Made by a program: the position numbers and the translations under genes | In this document: positions 6,897-13,230 of the stretch, piece by piece | Layout of the letters: each line of letters begins with the position of its first letter | Position numbering within the stretch: position 1 is the first letter of the stretch | From: Myxococcales bacterium | Lineage (GTDB): Bacteria > Myxococcota > Myxococcia > Myxococcales > Myxococcaceae | Length of the DNA: 14,981 bases | Reading direction: 5' to 3' | Assembly: GCA_003153055.1 (NCBI GenBank) | Contig: PMBV01000444.1 | Coordinates: forward strand, 1-14,981 | The notes under the pieces: generated by a model | What the model was told of the DNA's origin: nothing | Databases searched by the model: none | Seen by the model: only the letters and a program-made list of their open reading frames with translations

Positions 6897-8711
6897 ATGG
6901 CGCGGTTCTTGGAGCACGGCCCAGTGAGGTACGGAAGCATGGAGCAGCAACCCCGGGAAAGTGCCCGCCAGAGGCATGCTCCCCCAGCCCGGTCCCAGGT
7001 CGCACCTGACATCAAGGCGCGGGGCTCGCTGCGTCCGCGCGTGCGGCAGGTGGCCGAGGCGATCTCGAGCTTCCTCCGTGGCTCGGAGACCGTCTTTCTC
7101 GAGACGGCACAGCAGCTCATGGGTCTCGAGCAGCGGGCGCTGGGCCTGGTGCGCGGGTCCGCGGGCGCCGTCGAAGCGGGCGAGAGCCCAGCCGCGAGTC
7201 TCGAGCGCGAGCTCGAGGCGGTCCACGGACACCTCGATGAGAGCCGCGGCGCCACCCGCGCAGCGAGCGAGCGGCTCGGCTCGCTGGTCGGGCAGATCAA
7301 GGCGTTCTCGGTCGAGGGCCATGCCTTCGAGGAGCTCGCGAGCTCGCTGCGAGTGCTGGGTGTCCTCACGCGCATCGAGAGCGCTCGAGGTGGGCACCGC
7401 CTCGACACGGTCGCCGATGACGTGCGGCGGCTCTCGGCCCAGCTCGAGTCCACCTTCGACGGCGTGCTCGATCGAGCCGCTGCCCTGGGAGAGACGGCCA
7501 GCCGCGCGCGGGCAAACTCCGAGGCCTTCCTCTCGCACCAGGCGCGGCGCTCCAGGGACCTGCTCGCCGGCGCGAAGAACAGCATCGAGCAGCTCGAGGC
7601 GCTCGCCTCGGCCGCCGCGGAGCTGTCCGGGAGAGCGGGAGACACCAGCGAGGGCGTGGTGCGCGAGGTGCGGAGCGTGCTCGTGTTGCTCCAGACGCAC
7701 GACACGACGCGACAGATGATCGAGCACGTGGTGACCGAGCTCGAGGAGCTCGATGGCGACCGCGGGCTGGACGAGGCCGGGTTCCGCGCCGAGCTCGCTG
7801 GGCTCAGTGAGCTCGAGGCCAAGCAGCTCGGCTTCGCCCGCGAGCAGCTGACCAAGGCCGTGCTCGACATGGGCGTCGGGCTGCGCGCGGTCGGGGCGGC
7901 GGTGGGCGTCCTGGCCGACGAGACGCGACAGCTCGCCGGCCACCGAGAGGGCGACTCACTGCTCGCCTCGGTCGAGCGCTGCGTCTCGGACACCGCCCGC
8001 CTCTTGCGCGAACAGCTCACGCTCGAGCAGGACATCGACGTGGCGATGGCCGAGGTCGCGCGGACGGTGAAGACGATGGTCGGCTCCGTGACTGACCTCG
8101 AGAGCATCGGCGTGGCGGTGAAGCTCCTGGCGTTGAACGGCATCGTGCAGACCGCCCACGTGGGCACGGATCGCGCGGTCTTCGCGGCGCTGGCCGGCCA
8201 GATGGGCGAGGTCGCCAAGGCGGTGGCGCTGCGCTCGAGCGCGGTGACCCAACGCCTCAAGGCCGTCGACCTCGAGGCGCACGGGCTCCAGGACAGCGGC
8301 CTGTCGACCCAGGTGGCGAAGTGCGGCGTCCTCGTCACCAACCTCGACACGCTCCTCGAGAAGATCGCGGGCTACCACAAGGCGGTGTCCGGGCGCGTCG
8401 ACGGGCTCCTCCTGGGCAGCGCCGCCCTCTCCGCCGAGGTGCAGCGACTGGCCCAGCGGCTCGACCGGGAGGCCACCCAGCTCATGACGCTGAAGGCCCT
8501 CGAGGCTGAGATCCTCGCGCTTGGCCGCCAGTCGGCAGCGGACGGGGGCGCGATCCGGCCCTCACGGCGACTCGAGGCCGCCAAGGCGCGCTACACCATG
8601 GAGGCGGAGCGGGCCGTGCACCGAGATGTGGCTGGCTCGGTCGAGGCTGCGCCGGGGAAGGCCGGCGAGCCAGCCGCTGGCGAGTTCGGAGCGAATGTCG
8701 AGTTGTTCTGA
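6897..8711 (+). CDS. Cytoplasmic chemotaxis-receptor-like coiled-coil protein
   Basis: The product is 604 residues, almost entirely long Ala/Glu/Leu/Arg-rich helices, with no membrane segment or signal peptide. Residues 408-443 (VKLLALNGIVQTAHVG onward) clearly resemble the hairpin tip of methyl-accepting chemotaxis proteins (consensus LLALNAAIEAARAGE...FAVVAxEV). However, the E-A-A-R core is changed to Q-T-A-H. Residues 151-183 (VLTRIESARGG...TVADDVRRL) look like a second, equally degenerate tip. Between them, residues 267-277 read THDTTRQMIEH. Its D-x-x-x-Q spacing (Asp269, Gln273) equals the catalytic motif of the CheY-P phosphatase CheZ (D-L-T-G-Q). The C-terminus has YTMEAERAVH, which I recall from related MCP-like proteins. 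Its role is probably in a chemotaxis-like signalling array, but no che or frz gene is nearby. It converges on a cytochrome c gene, with 15 bases between the stops. Confidence 0.85.
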   Translation: MARFLEHGPVRYGSMEQQPRESARQRHAPPARSQVAPDIKARGSLRPRVRQVAEAISSFLRGSETVFLETAQQLMGLEQRALGLVRGSAGAVEAGESPAASLERELEAVHGHLDESRGATRAASERLGSLVGQIKAFSVEGHAFEELASSLRVLGVLTRIESARGGHRLDTVADDVRRLSAQLESTFDGVLDRAAALGETASRARANSEAFLSHQARRSRDLLAGAKNSIEQLEALASAAAELSGRAGDTSEGVVREVRSVLVLLQTHDTTRQMIEHVVTELEELDGDRGLDEAGFRAELAGLSELEAKQLGFAREQLTKAVLDMGVGLRAVGAAVGVLADETRQLAGHREGDSLLASVERCVSDTARLLREQLTLEQDIDVAMAEVARTVKTMVGSVTDLESIGVAVKLLALNGIVQTAHVGTDRAVFAALAGQMGEVAKAVALRSSAVTQRLKAVDLEAHGLQDSGLSTQVAKCGVLVTNLDTLLEKIAGYHKAVSGRVDGLLLGSAALSAEVQRLAQRLDREATQLMTLKALEAEILALGRQSAADGGAIRPSRRLEAAKARYTMEAERAVHRDVAGSVEAAPGKAGEPAAGEFGANVELF

Positions 8712-8726
8712 GAAGCCCCCCCTCGA

Positions 8727-9113
8727 CTACTTCTTCGAAGTCAGGTCCGCGGGCCGGGTCGCGGGGAAGCGGTCGCGCACGTAGGCCACCACGTCGCGGA
8801 TCTGCTGGGGGCTGAGCGAGTCGCCAAACGACGGCATGATGGGCGACAGCTTCTCTGACGCTCCACCATTGGTGACGACGCGCACCTGCTTCTCCTCCGT
8901 CGACTCGTACCGCTCCCAGAAGTTCGCCGGCCTGGGGTTGAGACCCGCCGAGGCGGGGCCGTCCCCATGTCCTTCGCTTCCGTGGCAAATGACGCAATTC
9001 TGGGTGAAGGTGGCCAGCCCGGCGGAAGGGTTCCCCTTTTCCTCTGCCAGCGCCCCCATCGAGAAGAGGCTCAGGGCACCTGCGAGAATCCGGCAAGAGT
9101 TCGAGAGGTTCAT
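8727..9113 (-). CDS. Periplasmic mono-haem cytochrome c
   Basis: The product is 128 residues. Residues 1-23 form a signal peptide (hydrophobic core ILAGALSLFSMGALA, likely cut after ALA). A single haem site CVICH lies at 40-44 in a class I-like context (GLATFTQNCVICHG). The probable sixth ligand is Met93 in IMPSFGDSLSPQQIRDVVAYVR, the usual C-terminal helix of this fold. Such small cytochromes shuttle electrons between periplasmic or membrane complexes; the partner cannot be identified. It is not linked to the di-haem enzyme at 1911. The ATG at 9113 is chosen because the signal peptide follows directly; a TTG at 9134 would add 7 residues. Neither has a good ribosome binding site. Confidence 0.88.
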   Translation of the reverse strand: MNLSNSCRILAGALSLFSMGALAEEKGNPSAGLATFTQNCVICHGSEGHGDGPASAGLNPRPANFWERYESTEEKQVRVVTNGGASEKLSPIMPSFGDSLSPQQIRDVVAYVRDRFPATRPADLTSKK

Positions 9114-9143
9114 GCCAGAGGGCGATAGCAACAACGTCGCCAG

Positions 9144-9175
9144 CTGATTAAGCGCGCGAATCCACGCGCGATCAG
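9144..9175. repeat. Two-part inverted repeat upstream of cytochrome c
   Basis: CTGAT (9144-9148) and ATCAG (9171-9175) flank CGCGCG (9153-9158) and CGCGCG (9165-9170), giving a composite inverted repeat around a 6-base centre AATCCA. Four unpaired bases (TAAG) sit in the left arm. It lies 31-62 bases before the ATG at 9113, where an operator or a leader stem-loop could act. CG runs are common in such a genome, so part of this may be chance. Confidence 0.35.
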
Positions 9176-9280
9176 CAGAAGCTCTTGCACCAAATCAATG
9201 CGTTCTCGAGAGAAGGGGTGGGGATGCATCGCAGCCCTGCGAGCCGCCCAATTCGGCGATTTTGCGTGGCTCAGCCTGGC

Positions 9281-9296
9281 CCGCCGAGTCCGGCGG
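9281..9296. repeat. Perfect 6-bp GC hairpin
   Basis: CCGCCG (9281-9286) pairs exactly with CGGCGG (9291-9296) over the loop AGTC. It is about 100 bases past the permease stop on the minus strand. It may aid termination there, but there is no T-run. Confidence 0.3.
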
Positions 9297-9350
9297 ACCG
9301 AGACACCCTCGCACGGCTGCGAGTCTGGCCGTGCTGGACTCCATCGCCAA

Positions 9351-9370
9351 CACCCGGAAGACCCGGGGTG
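9351..9370 (-). terminator. Hairpin after the AI-2E-family permease gene
   Basis: CACCCGG (9351-9357) pairs with CCGGGGTG (9363-9370) with one bulged base and a 5-base loop. It starts 25 bases beyond the permease stop on the minus strand, a typical terminator position. It has no T-run, so it is only a candidate. Confidence 0.42.
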
Positions 9371-9395
9371 GTCAAAGTCGACCACGCGTTGCGGC

Positions 9396-10583
9396 TCAGC
9401 TCTCGGACTTGGCCTTCCGCTCCGAGGGTGGCGGGGGTGGAGGCGGCGCCGCCAGCGGAGGCGGAGGCAGCGGCAGCGGCGTGGGAATGGGCGCCAGCTC
9501 GTCGGCGTAGCGGAGGAGCGCGGCCACCAGCGTCAGCACCAGCGGCCCCACGAAGATGCCCGCGAAGCCGAACACGCTCACGCCGCCCAAGAGGCCGGTG
9601 AAGACGAGCAGCGCGGACACGTTGGCCGAGCCCGAGATGACGAGGGGCCGCACCACGTTGTCCGAGCCGGCCACGAGAATGATGCACCACGCTGTGAGGA
9701 AGATGGCCCAGCCCCCCTGACCCTGGGCGACCAGCGTGACGGCCGCGGGCACCCAGACGAGCGCGGTGCCGACGATGGGCACCAGGGACGCCAGCGCCCC
9801 GACGCCGGCGAACACCAGGGGAGACGGGAGGCCAGCGATGCCGAAGCCGACGCCGATGAGCGAACCCTGCACCAGCGCCGTCACGAGGGTGGCCAGCACC
9901 ACGCCTCGCGTCACCGCCCCGAGGTGCGCGGCGAGGTCGTGCTTCCGCGCCGCCGTCATGGGCACCAGCCGAATGCCTCGTTGCAGCATCCGCTCCCCGT
10001 CTCGCAAGAAGAAGAAGAGGAGGAACATCGTGAAGAGGAACTGGGTGACGGTGGAGAAGGCGCCCAACACGAGCGAGCCCCCGGCCGAGGCAAGCCGCTG
10101 CAGCGCGGACTGGGCCGCGTCGGAGGCCTCCTGGAGGATCTCCTCCTTCGACAGCGAGGTGATGTCCCGCGTCTTCTCCAGCGCGAGCTGCACCGGCCTG
10201 AGCTCGAGGATCAGCTCGAGCGCCGGCAGCTTTCTATCTCTCGCCTCGGTCTGGAACCGCACCAGGAGGTGGGACGCCTGCTGAACGAAGGCGAACGCGA
10301 ACAGCGTCACCGGCCCCGCCACCACGACGAAGGTGAGGGCGGTGACGAGGCCGGCGGCGAGCATCGGCTTCCTCCACCGTAGCAACAGCCGGCGCTGGAG
10401 CGGGTACAGCATGAAGGCGATGAGCGACGCCCACATGATGGGCGAGGAGAACACCGAGAGGATGAGGTAGAGGAGGTACCCGAGCACCGCCGTCGTGGCC
10501 AGACCGAAGGCCCGCGAATAGTACCGCCCAGGGCTCACCCCCGGCGAGGACGGAGACGACGGGCGGTAGCTCATCTTGGGCAT
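9396..10583 (-). CDS. AI-2E/PerM (YdiK)-family membrane permease
   Basis: The product is 395 residues. Hydrophobic segments lie at roughly 27-60, 74-100, 172-193, 227-250, 255-288, 292-306 and 323-357, in the usual pattern of the AI-2E transporter (UPF0118) family. A soluble stretch occupies 105-165 between the early and central segments. The C-terminal portion NVVRPLVISGSANVSALLVF followed by GLLGGVSVFGFAGIFVGPLVL is diagnostic. Some members export the signal AI-2 (TqsA) or act as sodium/proton antiporters; the substrate here is unknown. Residues 365-395 form a Pro-rich cytoplasmic tail with runs of four and seven prolines, encoded by a low-complexity GGN-rich stretch (9425-9480). The start is the ATG at 10583, with the ATG at 10574 possible. 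The longer frame overlaps the upstream gene. The gene lies 56 bases after the 10640-11731 gene. Confidence 0.9.
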   Translation of the reverse strand: MPKMSYRPSSPSSPGVSPGRYYSRAFGLATTAVLGYLLYLILSVFSSPIMWASLIAFMLYPLQRRLLLRWRKPMLAAGLVTALTFVVVAGPVTLFAFAFVQQASHLLVRFQTEARDRKLPALELILELRPVQLALEKTRDITSLSKEEILQEASDAAQSALQRLASAGGSLVLGAFSTVTQFLFTMFLLFFFLRDGERMLQRGIRLVPMTAARKHDLAAHLGAVTRGVVLATLVTALVQGSLIGVGFGIAGLPSPLVFAGVGALASLVPIVGTALVWVPAAVTLVAQGQGGWAIFLTAWCIILVAGSDNVVRPLVISGSANVSALLVFTGLLGGVSVFGFAGIFVGPLVLTLVAALLRYADELAPIPTPLPLPPPPLAAPPPPPPPSERKAKSES

Positions 10584-10639
10584 GCAACCACGCCGGTGCG
10601 CCGCCGCCCAGCTTCTTGAAACCAGCCCCCTGAGTGCCG

Positions 10640-11731
10640 TCAGCCCGAGCCTGGCGAGAACAGGCGTGCCCAGAGGCTGCCACGGCTGGCCTTCCCCCAG
10701 GTCCACGTCCACCGAGGGAAGCGGTAGGCGACGTCGATGGCGTAGGGGTCCGTCGCCGGGACGCCAGTGATGTGCACCCGGCGCAGCGCCGGGGGCGGCT
10801 GGCGCTGCAGCGCCTGTACCCACCGGTGGGCGTGGGCCAGCGTCCCGTTGAGCGACAGGAGCTGGATGAAGCGAAGCGACGGATGCTGGAGCAGGCCCAT
10901 CAGCGCGGCGACGTGGGCCTCGGAGTCCGGCGGTAGCTCACCCGCTGGCCGCGCCGCCAGCATCCGCACGTAGCCCAGGCGCCAGCCGAGCCCCAGGCGC
11001 TCGCTCTCGAGCTCGGGCGTGATGCCCGGGGACTTGAGGGCGAACTCCAAGGCCCCGCGGGCGGCCTTCTTCTCTTCCGCGCTCGCCGCGGGAGTGTCGA
11101 CCGTGTAGTGCGCTCGCACCAGCGCCGCCCGCGCGGAGTGGCGCCCGTGGACAGCATCGAGCTGCTCGGCGAGCTCGAGCCAGTCGCCGGGGGTGTCCAG
11201 CCGCTGCAGCAGCGTGGCCTCCAGGGCCGCGGGGAGGTGCTCGTCGGCCACCGGCCAGTCGGGCGCCGCCAGCTGCACCGCTCCCGCCGACGGCCGCGCT
11301 TCGCCGGAGACGGGGGCGAGCTCTTCCAACGCGTCGGCGAAGGCTGCCGAGCTCGAGAACCGCGCTCCTGGGCGCGGCGCCAGCGCCCGCCGCATCACCG
11401 CCTCGGCGCCCTTCAGCGTCTCCGCCAACCCGAGCCCGCGGATGCGGCCACCGAGGATGAGCGGCTCGAGTGCGTCGCGGCTCATCGGGGGCGGCTGACC
11501 TTCATCGGCTGGGCCGGTGTCGTAGGGGCCTCGCCCGGTGAGCACCAGGCACAGCACCCACCCCACGCGCATCCGTTGGGCCGGGCTCAGAGAGGGGAGC
11601 ATCCGCTCGACCCAGAGCTCCCCCGGGGCGTCGAGCGCCATCAGCGGGCGCACCTTCCCCGCCTCGACGAAGGAGCCGTGGCTGAAGAGGTATGACGTCA
11701 CCTCCCATCGCGCGGCGAACAGACCGGACAT
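10640..11731 (-). CDS. Kinase-like C-lobe remnant joined to a TIGR02996-like region
   Basis: The product is 363 residues from the ATG at 11731. Residues 50-71 (RVGWVLCLVLTGRGPYD) fit subdomain IX of bacterial Ser/Thr kinases (LGVVLYELLTGRRPF). Residues 109-138 (AEAVMRRALAPRPGARFSSS, then FADALEEL) fit the closing helix with its invariant Arg. The P-loop, catalytic Lys, HRD and DFG motifs are absent, so this cannot be an active kinase. Residues 168-207 (EATLLQRL..PGDWLELAEQL and following) resemble the TIGR02996 repeat-companion domain of myxobacteria and planctomycetes. Residues 271-322 (LMGLLQHPSLRFIQLLSLNG, then ALRRVHIT) resemble the leucine-rich segments that often follow it. The likely role is protein-protein interaction in signalling, which is inference. 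The true start is uncertain, as no good ribosome binding site precedes the ATG. It is transcribed divergently from the small gene at 11847. Confidence 0.75.
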   Translation of the reverse strand: MSGLFAARWEVTSYLFSHGSFVEAGKVRPLMALDAPGELWVERMLPSLSPAQRMRVGWVLCLVLTGRGPYDTGPADEGQPPPMSRDALEPLILGGRIRGLGLAETLKGAEAVMRRALAPRPGARFSSSAAFADALEELAPVSGEARPSAGAVQLAAPDWPVADEHLPAALEATLLQRLDTPGDWLELAEQLDAVHGRHSARAALVRAHYTVDTPAASAEEKKAARGALEFALKSPGITPELESERLGLGWRLGYVRMLAARPAGELPPDSEAHVAALMGLLQHPSLRFIQLLSLNGTLAHAHRWVQALQRQPPPALRRVHITGVPATDPYAIDVAYRFPRWTWTWGKASRGSLWARLFSPGSG

Positions 11732-11758
11732 TCCAAGCCCCCGAGTGAAGATGCCGTC

Positions 11759-11765
11759 CCTCTCC
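11759..11765 (-). promoter_or_regulatory. Orphan ribosome-binding-like sequence upstream of the kinase-like gene
   Basis: On the minus strand GGAGAGG, preceded by TATAAA, lies 27 bases before the ATG at 11731, too far to serve it. Six bases after it is an in-frame ATC. Either the gene uses a rare ATC start, or this is leader or promoter sequence. Confidence 0.25.
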
Positions 11766-11834
11766 TTTATACGCGACGGTCTCGACGGGCATTGTGTCGT
11801 CGCGCCGTTTGGGGTGTGCTGGATCGTTCCACAT

Positions 11835-11839
11835 GGGAG
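11835..11839 (+). promoter_or_regulatory. Ribosome binding site of the small gene before recF
   Basis: GGGAG lies 7 bases before the ATG at 11847. It is the main support for treating the short frame as a gene. Confidence 0.5.
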
Positions 11840-11846
11840 CATCACG

Positions 11847-12041
11847 ATGAACTCTCCCGAGAAACCCTCCTCGGCAGACGTCACCACCAAGGTCCCCGCC
11901 CTCGCGTCGACCGAGGAGCCACTCGGCGTCGGACCCGAGGAGCCCACGGTGGTGGACCTCGAGCTCCGCCGCCGTCGATCGAAACGTCTTGGCGATGAAA
12001 CGAACCCGGCGGACACCGCCGAAGAGGACCCTGCCTCCTAG
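11847..12041 (+). CDS. Small charged protein of unknown function upstream of recF
   Basis: The product is 64 residues. The N-terminal half is Pro/Glu/Thr-rich. The middle has VVDLELRRRRSKR, a basic patch after an acidic strand. The tail is again acidic (ADTAEEDPAS). There is no signal peptide or membrane segment, and the composition suggests a mostly disordered cytoplasmic protein. A good ribosome binding site and close spacing (9 bases between its TAG and the recF TTG) support a real gene in one unit with recF. The recF ribosome binding site AGGA overlaps the stop codon of this gene, so the two are probably translationally coupled. I do not recognise a family. The frame is open back to 11538, but that part is antisense to the kinase-like gene. 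Confidence 0.6.
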   Translation: MNSPEKPSSADVTTKVPALASTEEPLGVGPEEPTVVDLELRRRRSKRLGDETNPADTAEEDPAS

Positions 12042-12043
12042 GA
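12040..12043 (+). promoter_or_regulatory. Ribosome binding site that supports the TTG start of recF
   Basis: AGGA overlaps the TAG of the small upstream gene and lies 7 bases before TTG at 12051. RecF similarity begins exactly at this TTG, and no ATG lies nearby in frame. Confidence 0.6.
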
Positions 12044-12050
12044 AACGCCC

Positions 12051-13163
12051 TTGCGCCTCTTGTCTGTCGAGTACGAGCGTTTCCGCAACCTCACCCGCGC
12101 CTCGCTCGAGCCGTCCCCGCATGCCACCATCGCGGTGGGCGCCAACGGGCAGGGGAAGACGAACCTCCTCGAGGGAGTGTACTTCCTCGCCACGCTCAAG
12201 CCGCTCAGGGCGAGCCGGCTCGCCGAGCTTGTCCAGTTCGGTCAGCCGAGCGGCCGGGTGTCGGGGCGCTTCGTGTTGAACGGCGCGGTGCGGGAGATCG
12301 CGGTCGAGGTGATGCCCGGGGCCCGCACCGCCTTCGTCGACGGTAAGCGCGCCCCGTCGCTCGAGGCCTACTTCGGGGGCGTGTCGGTGGTGGCCTTCAC
12401 CCCTGATGATCTCTCGGTGGTGAAGGGAGGCCCCGAGGGCCGCCGCGCCTTCCTGGACCGGAGCGTCTTCAACCGCGTCCCCGCCTACCTCGATGAGAGC
12501 CGCGAGTACGCCAGGGCGCTGAAGAGCCGCAACCGGCTCCTCAAGGACAACGCCCCGATGACTCACCTCGCGGCGTGGGACGCGACGCTGGCTCGAGTCG
12601 GGGCGCGCCTGTGGGTGAGGCGTCGGGCGCTCTTGGCTGAGCTCGCCCCTCGCGCCCAGGCGGCCTTCGAGCGCATCGCCCGGACCGCGGAGCCGGCGTC
12701 CTTCACCTACCACCCGAGCCACCTGAAGGACGTCGACTTCGGCCAGGCGACCGAGGCGCAGCTCCTCGAGGCGCTGGGCGCCCGGCTGGACGAGCGGCTC
12801 TCGCGGGACGCCGAGCGGGGCTACACCTCGGTGGGGCCGCACGCCGACGATCTCGAGGTGACGCTGGGCCCGCACGCCGCCCGGCACTACGCGTCTCAGG
12901 GCCAGTCTCGGGCGCTGGTGCTGGCCTGGAAGGTGGCGGAGATCGAGAACCTCGCGAGCTGGAACGGCTTTCTGCCGCTCTTGCTGCTCGACGACGTGTC
13001 CAGCGAGCTCGACCCGGAGCGCAACGCCTACCTCATGGGGTACCTGGCCGAGTCCGGGGCCCAGACAATCCTCACCACGACGGATCGCGCGCTGGTGTCC
13101 AGGGCCGCCAGAGAGGACACTCGCTGGCTCCACGTGTCAGGGGGAACCTTCGAGCCGGGCTAG
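12051..13163 (+). CDS. recF: RecF, DNA replication/repair ATPase
   Basis: The product is 370 residues, normal for RecF. RecF is an SMC-like ABC ATPase that, with RecO and RecR, loads RecA at single-strand gaps. The N-terminus LSVEYERFRNL is typical. Walker A is GANGQGKT (30-37). TPDD (117-120) with the following GGPEGRRAFLDR (126-137) is the characteristic RecF stretch. GPHADD (262-267) corresponds to the conserved GPHRDD. The ABC signature is SQGQS (282-286), and Walker B with the D-loop is LLLLDDVSSELDPER (310-324). All catalytic elements look intact. Translation starts at TTG, fixed by similarity and by AGGA upstream. In many bacteria recF sits with dnaA, dnaN and gyrB; here its neighbours are a small protein and an NhaR-type regulator. 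Confidence 0.96.
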   Translation: MRLLSVEYERFRNLTRASLEPSPHATIAVGANGQGKTNLLEGVYFLATLKPLRASRLAELVQFGQPSGRVSGRFVLNGAVREIAVEVMPGARTAFVDGKRAPSLEAYFGGVSVVAFTPDDLSVVKGGPEGRRAFLDRSVFNRVPAYLDESREYARALKSRNRLLKDNAPMTHLAAWDATLARVGARLWVRRRALLAELAPRAQAAFERIARTAEPASFTYHPSHLKDVDFGQATEAQLLEALGARLDERLSRDAERGYTSVGPHADDLEVTLGPHAARHYASQGQSRALVLAWKVAEIENLASWNGFLPLLLLDDVSSELDPERNAYLMGYLAESGAQTILTTTDRALVSRAAREDTRWLHVSGGTFEPG

Positions 13164-13180
13164 CCGTTCTGCTTGCGTTT

Positions 13181-13195
13181 TCGAGCCCTCGTCGA
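13181..13195. promoter_or_regulatory. Possible operator between recF and nhaR
   Basis: TCGA-N7-TCGA forms a 15-base interrupted palindrome 36-50 bases before the nhaR start, in a 67-base gap that also contains a CTCGAG at 13212-13217. LysR regulators often bind T-N11-A type palindromes near their own start. The match is short and may be chance. Confidence 0.2.
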
Positions 13196-13230
13196 GATGT
13201 AAAAGCACACACTCGAGACGAAGTGGCCCC

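Larger units (their letters stand above)
9114..9395. other. 282-base non-coding stretch upstream of the cytochrome gene
   Basis: This is the longest stretch without a supported gene. Open frames here lack ribosome binding sites and read as Arg/Pro-rich translations. The part at 9121-9210 is noticeably richer in A/T than its surroundings and should hold the cytochrome promoter, though I see no convincing -35/-10 pair. It also contains an inverted repeat (9144-9175) and two hairpins nearer the permease end (9281-9296 and 9351-9370). Confidence 0.6.

Noticed and set aside
9176..9215. Sigma-54 or sigma-70 promoter for the cytochrome gene
   Set aside because: Partial matches such as TTGATT and TGGTGC on the minus strand have wrong spacing or no partner element.
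9198..10382. Plus-strand open frame of 394 residues over the permease gene
   Set aside because: It is antisense to a clear AI-2E-family permease; the translation is Arg/Glu/His-rich with no domain.
11502..13133. Long minus-strand open frame of 543 residues opposite recF
   Set aside because: It is antisense to recF, whose motifs are complete, and it reads as His/Arg/Gly-rich low-similarity sequence typical of shadows in GC-rich DNA.
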